DNA from: Bacteroidales bacterium UBA714
Lineage (GTDB): Bacteria > Bacteroidota > Bacteroidia > Bacteroidales > UBA932
Assembly: GCA_002298075.1 (NCBI GenBank)
Contig: DBLW01000119.1
Location: forward strand, 1 to 12,714
Direction: 5' to 3'
Length of the DNA: 12,714 nt
This document shows positions 4,449 through 11,489 of the stretch, in pieces. The translations under genes and the position numbers were made by a program. The notes under the pieces are model-generated. The model did not search any database. It saw only the letters and a program-made list of their open reading frames with translations, and was not told the DNA's origin. Numbering within the stretch: position 1 is the stretch's first letter; each line of letters begins with the position of its first letter.

Positions 4449-7412
4449 ATGAATAAATTATCAGCTTTTCTGATTGGCGTTGCAATGATTATGGCAATGC
4501 CGTTGATTTCGTCTGCTCAAAATGCATACGAAGTGAAAGGTCTGGTTCTTGACGAAGCAGGTCCTATGGTAGGAGTCACAGTGCTTGAAAAAGGTACCCA
4601 AAATGGTACGTCAACCGGAACCGAGGGTGATTTCTTGCTTAAGGTTTCCAGCCCGGCTGCTCTTGTCGAAATCAGTTCAATAGGCTATGAAACCATTGTT
4701 TTTGCAGCGAATCAACTTCCTGCCAAGGTTATTCTGAAGCCTGATTCCGAAATGTTGGAGGAGACGGTCGTCGTGGGATACGGCTCGCTCAGCAAGAAGG
4801 AAATTTCATCTTCCGTGGTTTCTGTAAACGCGGATAACTTCAATAAGGCTGCTGCCGGAGACCCGATGCAGCTTCTTGTCGGCAAGGTGGCGGGGCTTAA
4901 CATTGATGTTTCCGCCGATGGCTCAAGTTCTTCTTTCCAGATCCGGGGGGCGACTTCAATCAACGGAAGCAATTCGCCGCTAATTGTAATAGACGGTGTC
5001 GCAGGCGCATCTCTCAGCGATGTCTCCACTCAGGATATTGAATCGATATCTGTCCTTAAAGATGGTGCCTCTGCTGCTATTTACGGTACACGTGGAGCTA
5101 ATGGTGTTGTCTTGGTCACCACACGAAAGGGGGCTGGTGAGGCAGGCAGGGTAAGGGTAACTTACGATAGCTATGTTTCACTCCAGGCTTTGCATTCAAT
5201 GCCGGAGGCATATGGTCTCGAAGAGTGGCTCGTGATGAACAAGGAGACGGGGCGTGACAAGACCGATTACGGCTCACGCGAGGAGAATGCATATTGGAAG
5301 GCGCTTAGAAATGATAAGCCGACTTATGACATCAACCAGCACATCACTCTTGCCGGTTCCACAGGAAAGAGCAATTATAATCTGTCCCTCAATTATACAA
5401 ATCGCAACCGTTTATGGAAAAACCAGAAAAGCGAGACTTACAGGGCACGTTTCGTCATGAATCAGAAGTTTCTTGGAGAGCGTCTGGAATTGTCCACAAA
5501 CGCCAATGTCAGGGCTAATCTCAACAACGGAAACAATGGCAACTTGACAGGGACCATATTCATGAATCCTACGCGTCCGGTTTATGATGAGACAACTCCG
5601 ACAGGATACTTTTGGCCGACTCATTCGACGGGAGCGACAAACTCCGTCGAAAATAACCAGCTTCCGACAAACAAGAATCACCGCATTTCTGTTAACCTTC
5701 AGGAAGATATAAAAGTGCATATTCTCAGGAACGACCGTCACATGTTGACGACAAATGCAATGATTTCTGCTGGTTACCGTTCCTATAATGAATACAGCTA
5801 TACTCCATCTGTCATGCAGACATGCCAAATGTGGAATGCTTATGCCGGAAGCGCGTCAATCAATGCAAATCATAGTCTCAATCTGAATTTCGAATGGCTG
5901 GTGAATTACAGTCTCAGCATCCGGAAGCACAATCTGAAGGCGGTTGCAGGTTACTCGTACACCCAGTATGACGAAGAATACCATAATATGAGCAATAGTG
6001 ACTTCCAATATGACCAGTTCCTGTGGTATGATATGGGATCAGGCACATATCTTAAATCGGGACTTGCTTCAATGGGATCAGGCAAGGTGTTCAATAAGCT
6101 TGCAGGTCTGTTCGGGCGGGTGACATATTCTTGGAATGGACTCCTTACTGCCACAGCTTCACTGCGTTATGAAGGCAGCTCCAAGTTCGGTTATAACAGA
6201 AAATACGGTTATTTCCCTGCAGTTTCTGCCGCTTGGACGATTTCTAACATGGGCTTTATGGACGGAACAAAGTCATGGCTTGATGATTTGCGCATAAGAG
6301 CCTCTTATGGCGTTACCGGCCGAAACGCAGGCGACGACTACGCCTCTCTTGCGACATATAGTTCAAAGGGCTCGAATTATTATATGGATGGGGAGTGGGT
6401 AGGAGGTTACGGCATAACCAGGAATGCCAATCCGAACCTCGGTTGGGAAACGGCAGTCGTATATGACTACGGTATTGACTTTCAATTGTTTGACAGCAGG
6501 CTTTCAGGAACGATAGAGTATTTTGACAGGCGTTCAGAGAATCTTCTTTATACATATACGGCTCCGCAGCCTCCTTATGTGTATGACAGAATTACACTAA
6601 ATCTCGGCTCTACTCAGAACCGTGGTGTGGAGATTGCGCTGAATTGGAGTGATAAAATCGGCAAAAACTGGAATTATAGTGTAGGAGGAACCTATTCTTA
6701 TACTGATGCATTTCTCAGAAGCATAGGAAACGATGTGTATGCCGCTTCTTATATAGATCTTGGGTCACTCGGAACAGTTGGTTCAAGCGAATATCGCTTT
6801 CGTCTCGAAGAAGGATCAAGAATCGGAGACATACGTGGCTATGAGTATGCCGGTTATAATGATGAAGGACAGCTTCTGCACTATACGGCGGACGGTGGGA
6901 CCGCTTCCAAGACAGGAGTGGTTGATGATGACAAAAAGATTATCGGCAATACCCTCCCAAAGCACAGTTTTTCCGTATATTTCACTTTGCGATATAAGCA
7001 GTGGAATCTTACGATCAACGGACGGGGGCTTGCGGGAATGGATATATGGAATTCACAGCTCCAGTCATACGGTCTTCCCGGGGTGACATCGGACAACCTT
7101 CTGAAGAGTGCATATGAGAAGTATCCTCACCTTACGGCTGATAACGATTACCTGAATTCATTTTATCTGGAGAAGGGAGACTGGTTCAAATTGGAAAAGA
7201 TATCTGTCGGAAGGGACTTCAAGTTTAAGAAGAACAAGGCCGGCTTTGAGAGCATGAATATCTATCTTGCCGCGACAAACATCTTCACAATAACAGGATT
7301 TACTGGCGTTGATCCTTCTACGGTATCTTCAGTGGGGTTGACTCCGGGCATATCAAGTTCCGCCAACCTTTATACTTCTGCAATTACACTCGGCCTGTCC
7401 GCAAGATTCTAA
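4449..7412 (+). CDS. SusC/RagA-family TonB-dependent glycan transporter
   Basis: A 987-residue outer-membrane transporter that imports oligosaccharides using TonB energy, working with the SusD-like lipoprotein encoded next. Residues 1-23 are a signal peptide ending SSA before QNA. A carboxypeptidase-D regulatory-like domain spans about 27-97 (VKGLVLDEAGPMVGVTV to IGYETIVF). The TonB box is near EETVVVGYG (104-112). The plug domain (about 115-228) ends with the SusC signature SVLKDGASAAIYGTRGANGV, and the 22-strand beta-barrel runs to a C-terminal phenylalanine (LGLSARF). There is no STN domain, so signalling through an anti-sigma factor is not expected. Length is normal for the family. susD follows after 10 nt. 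The substrate is inferred as an alpha-glucan only from the GH13 and GH31 genes downstream. Confidence 0.96.
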   Translation: MNKLSAFLIGVAMIMAMPLISSAQNAYEVKGLVLDEAGPMVGVTVLEKGTQNGTSTGTEGDFLLKVSSPAALVEISSIGYETIVFAANQLPAKVILKPDSEMLEETVVVGYGSLSKKEISSSVVSVNADNFNKAAAGDPMQLLVGKVAGLNIDVSADGSSSSFQIRGATSINGSNSPLIVIDGVAGASLSDVSTQDIESISVLKDGASAAIYGTRGANGVVLVTTRKGAGEAGRVRVTYDSYVSLQALHSMPEAYGLEEWLVMNKETGRDKTDYGSREENAYWKALRNDKPTYDINQHITLAGSTGKSNYNLSLNYTNRNRLWKNQKSETYRARFVMNQKFLGERLELSTNANVRANLNNGNNGNLTGTIFMNPTRPVYDETTPTGYFWPTHSTGATNSVENNQLPTNKNHRISVNLQEDIKVHILRNDRHMLTTNAMISAGYRSYNEYSYTPSVMQTCQMWNAYAGSASINANHSLNLNFEWLVNYSLSIRKHNLKAVAGYSYTQYDEEYHNMSNSDFQYDQFLWYDMGSGTYLKSGLASMGSGKVFNKLAGLFGRVTYSWNGLLTATASLRYEGSSKFGYNRKYGYFPAVSAAWTISNMGFMDGTKSWLDDLRIRASYGVTGRNAGDDYASLATYSSKGSNYYMDGEWVGGYGITRNANPNLGWETAVVYDYGIDFQLFDSRLSGTIEYFDRRSENLLYTYTAPQPPYVYDRITLNLGSTQNRGVEIALNWSDKIGKNWNYSVGGTYSYTDAFLRSIGNDVYAASYIDLGSLGTVGSSEYRFRLEEGSRIGDIRGYEYAGYNDEGQLLHYTADGGTASKTGVVDDDKKIIGNTLPKHSFSVYFTLRYKQWNLTINGRGLAGMDIWNSQLQSYGLPGVTSDNLLKSAYEKYPHLTADNDYLNSFYLEKGDWFKLEKISVGRDFKFKKNKAGFESMNIYLAATNIFTITGFTGVDPSTVSSVGLTPGISSSANLYTSAITLGLSARF

Positions 7413-7422
7413 CTATTAAACA

Positions 7423-9399
7423 ATGATTATCAATATGTGCAAGAATATATTAAAAAGAGTTCTCTTGATATCGGCAGCGATATGTGCAGTAACGGGCTGC
7501 TTCGATATGTTGGAGCGTCCTCATACTCTGCTTTCCGCATCGACCTATCTTACCAATGAGACAGCTGTCAAGCAGGTAATATCAAATATCTATGCGCAGG
7601 AGCAGGGAGACCTGTCAGAATATTATTGGTATGCCCAGGAACTTTCCGCTGATCAGATCGCCTGGCGTTCATGGAACGGAGGCAGCTGGGGCTGGGACGG
7701 TGGAGACAAGTTCGTACTTTCTACTCATACATGGACTCCTATGTCAAACTATGTAAACAAAATATGGAACGGTGCATGGACGGCTATCGGACTTTGCAAC
7801 AACTTCCTTGCGGACATGGAGACGGTGGGGCCGGGAGGATTGGGCATAACCCAGGAAAAGTATGACTCTTATATCGCCGAAATGAGGACTTTCCGTGTTT
7901 TTTGCTATTACAATGTATTCGAGGTTTTCGGCGGGACCATTCCTTTGACGACCAGCACTGACACTTCCGTCCTTCCGGTATCTGCGATGTATGGAACAAC
8001 TTTCGAAGAAGGGTGCCGCAAGATTTGCGGATGGATGCTCAGTGAACTTGATGAAACAGTTGATGCGCTTCCTGTAAACGGTTCCGTGAACCGTTGCGGC
8101 CAGGCAATGAACAGGATGATAAAGATGAGAATTCTTCTAAATTCTGAAGTTTTTACGGGGGAAGAGCGCTTCAGCGAATGCAAACTCCTTGCAAAGGATA
8201 TCCTTGACGGTAAATTCGGAACTTATATGATAGCCGACAAGTACCAGTCGATATATTCGGCCCATAATGATACGGACTGCAAAGAGATTATTTTTGCATT
8301 CTCTTCCGATAAAGTCTATAACAAGAAGTCTACGAATATGCGCAACGGGCCGTTCATGAATTATACATACATGAACTATTACGATTGCGAGAATACCCAT
8401 TCAGGCTGGAACTGCTGCGCTCTTGTGCCGTCATTCGACAATTCGAACGACTTTTATTCGCAGTGCGTGGAGAATAGGATCGTAGGTTATGATACGACTT
8501 TCAGGGATGACGGTACAATCAAGAAGATTACGGAAAAATACGAACCGGTCATAATCAAGGACAAATATGACAAAGAACTTGCAAAATGTTTTCTTGACGC
8601 TCCTTACAATGACAGGCTTGGTGCCGTTCACGAACGTTTCGACCCTCGTGACATCAGGTTGGCGGAGCCTTACAACAATGCGGCAAACGGAGATCCTACA
8701 GATTGGGGAGGCATGTTCCTTGAGGGGGCTCTCCGTGACCATTACGGGACAGGAGCCGTACAGGTAGCAGATGCGGACCGTACCGGTATGGGGCTTGTGT
8801 ATGTTGACCAGATAGGCAATTTCCAAAATAAAGGCAACCATCCTCTTCAAGTAGTGGAGAATCCTCGCTGGGGCGAGACAAACTCGGGTCTTCGTACTGC
8901 GAAGTATCCTTATTATCCTCTCACTTCTTCATTCAACATGGCGGATCCTGACGTGGTCGAATTCCGCCTCGCCGAGGTAGTATATACGTATGCGGAATGT
9001 CTCCTGCGTGAAGGAGACAATGCCCAGGCCAAAGAGTTTGTCAATTCTGTACGCAAGCGTTATTTCAAGGCTTCTGACTGGGAGAATGGCTCTATCGTCG
9101 GAGGGAGAACCCTGATTGGGGCAAGAGACCAGGCTCCGCGCGGTTTCTCAGAGGCCTTTGATATGGACAGGATGCTCAGCGAATGGGGACTGGAGTTCTA
9201 TGATGAAGGACACAGGCGTCGTACCGATCTCCGCCGTTTTGACAAGTTCACGCAGGGACAATGGTGGTTCTTCGGACGTGCAACCGAGGTAGGGTATGAC
9301 CTCCCTGCAAAGCGTGACCGCAAATATGAGTGGTATCCTGTTCCGGAGCGCGCCCTTACGGCCAATGCGGGGCTTGTTCAGAATCCGTATTACCTTTGA
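7423..9399 (+). CDS. SusD/RagB-family surface glycan-binding lipoprotein
   Basis: A 658-residue lipoprotein that forms the lid of the SusC transporter and binds glycan at the cell surface. The N-terminus is a lipoprotein signal with lipobox VTGC; the acylated cysteine is C26, followed by FDMLERP. The start could instead be the ATG at 7435, four codons on, which leaves the lipobox intact. Typical SusD features are the early TxxxxLTNETAVKQVISNIY helix, a tryptophan-rich stretch around WNGGSWGWDGG, the NKIWNGAWTAIGLCNNFL helix, and the closing WYPVPERAL...LVQNPYYL motif. It is somewhat longer than B. thetaiotaomicron SusD but within the family's range. It lies 10 nt after susC. A stable hairpin follows its stop codon and may separate its message from that of the enzymes. 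Confidence 0.95.
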   Translation: MIINMCKNILKRVLLISAAICAVTGCFDMLERPHTLLSASTYLTNETAVKQVISNIYAQEQGDLSEYYWYAQELSADQIAWRSWNGGSWGWDGGDKFVLSTHTWTPMSNYVNKIWNGAWTAIGLCNNFLADMETVGPGGLGITQEKYDSYIAEMRTFRVFCYYNVFEVFGGTIPLTTSTDTSVLPVSAMYGTTFEEGCRKICGWMLSELDETVDALPVNGSVNRCGQAMNRMIKMRILLNSEVFTGEERFSECKLLAKDILDGKFGTYMIADKYQSIYSAHNDTDCKEIIFAFSSDKVYNKKSTNMRNGPFMNYTYMNYYDCENTHSGWNCCALVPSFDNSNDFYSQCVENRIVGYDTTFRDDGTIKKITEKYEPVIIKDKYDKELAKCFLDAPYNDRLGAVHERFDPRDIRLAEPYNNAANGDPTDWGGMFLEGALRDHYGTGAVQVADADRTGMGLVYVDQIGNFQNKGNHPLQVVENPRWGETNSGLRTAKYPYYPLTSSFNMADPDVVEFRLAEVVYTYAECLLREGDNAQAKEFVNSVRKRYFKASDWENGSIVGGRTLIGARDQAPRGFSEAFDMDRMLSEWGLEFYDEGHRRRTDLRRFDKFTQGQWWFFGRATEVGYDLPAKRDRKYEWYPVPERALTANAGLVQNPYYL

Positions 9400-9406
9400 T
9401 TTGCGG
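9398..9406 (+). repeat. GATTTGCGG shared by two operon junctions (copy 1)
   Basis: GATTTGCGG overlaps the susD stop codon TGA and is repeated exactly at 11452-11460, overlapping the TAG stop of the GH13 gene. The shared TTTGCGG starts directly after the stop here and one base later in the second copy. It may be chance or a common intergenic signal; its role is unknown. Confidence 0.4.
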
Positions 9407-9431
9407 GAGGGGATGCCTGCCGCGTCCCCTC
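9407..9431 (+). other. Intergenic RNA hairpin between susD and the GH13 gene
   Basis: GAGGGGATGC (9407-9416) pairs with GCGTCCCCTC (9422-9431), a 10-bp stem with one U-G wobble and a CTGCC loop. It is GC-rich and fills about half of the 49-nt gap after the susD stop. The sequence that follows is ATTAAAAAG, with no T-tract, so a classical intrinsic terminator is unlikely. A barrier that protects the susCD message from 3' decay, or a partial attenuator that lowers enzyme expression, fits better. Confidence 0.6.
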
Positions 9432-9448
9432 ATTAAAAAGATTGCCTT

Positions 9449-11452
9449 ATGAAAAGAATTGTCTTATTTGTATTAGTCGCACTTTCCTTGGGGTTGAGTG
9501 CAAAAGCCGTTGAGCTTGAGAGGATGGATCCTCCTTTCTGGTATACGGGCATGAAGAACACCGAACTTCAGATCATGTTCTATGGCGAAAACATATCCGG
9601 CTCAGACTTCTCGCTCAAGTCATATGAAGGCGTGCGCATCAAGGAGGTATGCAAACTTGAAAATCCCAATTACCTGATTGTTTATCTTGACGTGTCTTCA
9701 TCGGCAAGGCCCGGAGTGATGCATTTTGAATTCAGGCAGGGCAGAAAGGCTATTGTAAAAGACTTTGAACTTAAGGAAAGGAATGCCAGGCCAGGTGCGA
9801 TGGGCTTTACCTCCAGGGATGTCCTTTATCTGATAATGCCTGACCGCTTTGCCAACGGAAATCCTGACAATGACGTGCTTGACGGCTATGCGGTCAACAG
9901 GCAGGGCGGCGGACGCCACGGAGGTGACATCCGGGGAATCGTTGACCATCTTGATTATATTGATGATTTGGGGGTTACGGCTATATGGCTCAATCCCGTA
10001 CAGTTCAACAAAGGTGGACAATCGCATGGATACTCGATTTCGGACTATTACCTTGTAGACCCGAGACTCGGAACAAACGAGGAGTATTGCGCAATGATAG
10101 ATGCGGCACATGACCGGAATATCAAAGTTGTCATGGACATGATATTCAACCATTCCGGCAGTGCGCACTGGTGGGTCTGGGACATTCCGTCTTCAGACTG
10201 GTTCAACCAGAATTGGTATGCGGAGCAGATAAGTGAAAGAATGCGCAGTTCTCAGCAGACTAAGACGGCTAAGCCCGGCATGGGATATGGCAGAAGGGAA
10301 CAGCCGAAGCTGCCTGCAACTGCCGGAGAATTCAATGCGCTTCCGGAGCAGGAGCGGGAAAAGCTGATTGCCCATTACAGAATCAATCCGGACGCCCTGG
10401 CAACCACTACCCATTATAAATGGGTGCTTATGGACCCTCATGCCCCTCAGACAGAAAAGGATATGCTTGTTGAGGGGTGGTTCTCAGGAGGAATGCCTGA
10501 CTTGAATCAGAAAAACAGGCATCTTGGAAGGTATCTGATTCAAAACAGCATATGGTGGATTGAATACGCACGCATCGATGGAATAAGGATGGATACCTAC
10601 CCTTATGCCGACTACGATTTCATGGCACGGTGGTGTGAAGAAATAGAAGATGAATATCCCGATTTCAACATAGTGGGCGAGGGCTGGTATCCGCGTAATT
10701 CTGCTGCCGGGTGGTGGCAGCGCGGAGCGGCGATGAATGCCGCGGACTCAAAATTGAAGACAACAATGGACTTTGACATCACATTCACTGCAAAGAGGGA
10801 ATTTCTTAAGGAAAGCAATGCCTCGGAAGGTTCGGAAGCCGGTCTGTTCAAAATATATGAATGCCTGACACAGGACTTCCTTATCCCGGATCCTGACAAT
10901 GTGCTTGTATTTCTTGACAACCACGATATTGCCCGTTTCATGGATGAAGGCGATCCGATATGGAAATTCAGACAAGGCATTGCATTCCTGCTTACGACAA
11001 GAGGCATTCCGCAAATGTATTATGGCACTGAGATTATGATGGCAGGACCGGATGCGCTCAGGGCCGATTTTCCCGGAGGATGGAAAGAGGATGTCTCCGA
11101 TGCCTTTACTCCCGAAGGACGCACGGAAATGCAGAACGAGTGCTGGACATATGTGAGAAAGCTCCTTAACTGGAGGAAGACATCTGCTCCCGTGACGGAA
11201 GGGAAACTTGTCCACTATACTCCGGACAACAAGACCAAATGTTATGTCTATGCACGTACAGACGGCAAGGATACCGTGCTTGTAATCTTGAACGGCAGCG
11301 ACACGGTCAGGATTCTGGACATGGCGAGGTTCTCGGAAGTTGTCGGGGTAAATACAAGGGGCGTTGATGTGATTACTGATGATGTGGTTGACCTTACGGA
11401 GCCTGTCGTGGTTCCTGCCCGCGGCGTATATATACTTGAACTTGAAAAATAG
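9449..11452 (+). CDS. GH13 alpha-amylase-family enzyme (neopullulanase/cyclomaltodextrinase type)
   Basis: A 667-residue glycoside hydrolase predicted to cleave alpha-1,4 (possibly alpha-1,6) bonds of imported maltooligosaccharides or cyclodextrins. The signal peptide (MKRIVLFVLVALSLGLSAKA) lacks a lipobox, so the periplasm is likely. Residues about 22-110 form an N-terminal beta-domain like Cyc-maltodext_N; the catalytic barrel follows; the last 80 or so residues resemble Cyc-maltodext_C. Conserved residues are D230/N234/H235 in MDMIFNH, R380 and nucleophile D382 in GIRMDTYPY, acid/base E411 in NIVGEGWY, and transition-state stabiliser D493 in FLDNHD. All are intact. A stretch at about 258-318 seems to be an extra insertion before HYKWVLMDPHA. 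It plays the role of SusA, but the sequence alone does not decide between pullulanase, amylase and cyclomaltodextrinase. The GH31 gene follows after 37 nt. Confidence 0.93.
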   Translation: MKRIVLFVLVALSLGLSAKAVELERMDPPFWYTGMKNTELQIMFYGENISGSDFSLKSYEGVRIKEVCKLENPNYLIVYLDVSSSARPGVMHFEFRQGRKAIVKDFELKERNARPGAMGFTSRDVLYLIMPDRFANGNPDNDVLDGYAVNRQGGGRHGGDIRGIVDHLDYIDDLGVTAIWLNPVQFNKGGQSHGYSISDYYLVDPRLGTNEEYCAMIDAAHDRNIKVVMDMIFNHSGSAHWWVWDIPSSDWFNQNWYAEQISERMRSSQQTKTAKPGMGYGRREQPKLPATAGEFNALPEQEREKLIAHYRINPDALATTTHYKWVLMDPHAPQTEKDMLVEGWFSGGMPDLNQKNRHLGRYLIQNSIWWIEYARIDGIRMDTYPYADYDFMARWCEEIEDEYPDFNIVGEGWYPRNSAAGWWQRGAAMNAADSKLKTTMDFDITFTAKREFLKESNASEGSEAGLFKIYECLTQDFLIPDPDNVLVFLDNHDIARFMDEGDPIWKFRQGIAFLLTTRGIPQMYYGTEIMMAGPDALRADFPGGWKEDVSDAFTPEGRTEMQNECWTYVRKLLNWRKTSAPVTEGKLVHYTPDNKTKCYVYARTDGKDTVLVILNGSDTVRILDMARFSEVVGVNTRGVDVITDDVVDLTEPVVVPARGVYILELEK

Positions 11453-11460
11453 ATTTGCGG
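11452..11460 (+). repeat. GATTTGCGG shared by two operon junctions (copy 2)
   Basis: Second exact copy of the 9-mer found at the end of susD, here overlapping the TAG stop of the GH13 gene. It leads into a weak potential stem, GCGGC (11457-11461) with GCTGC (11465-11469), which has a 3-nt loop and one wobble pair, far weaker than the hairpin at 9407-9431. Confidence 0.35.
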
Positions 11461-11489
11461 CATTGCTGCTTCAATAGAATGACGGAATT

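Noticed and set aside
9391..9398. TACCTTTG as an internal -7 element for the GH13 gene
   Set aside because: It matches TAnnTTTG but has no TTTG 19-21 nt upstream, and the bases encode the conserved end of SusD; probably chance.
9407..9440. Rho-independent terminator after susD
   Set aside because: The stem is strong, but ATTAAAAAG follows instead of a T-tract and the next gene of the locus starts 17 nt later on the same strand.
11450..11457. TAGATTTG as an internal -7 element for the GH31 gene
   Set aside because: It matches TAnnTTTG, but no -33 TTTG lies at the right distance and it includes the GH13 stop codon; weak on its own.
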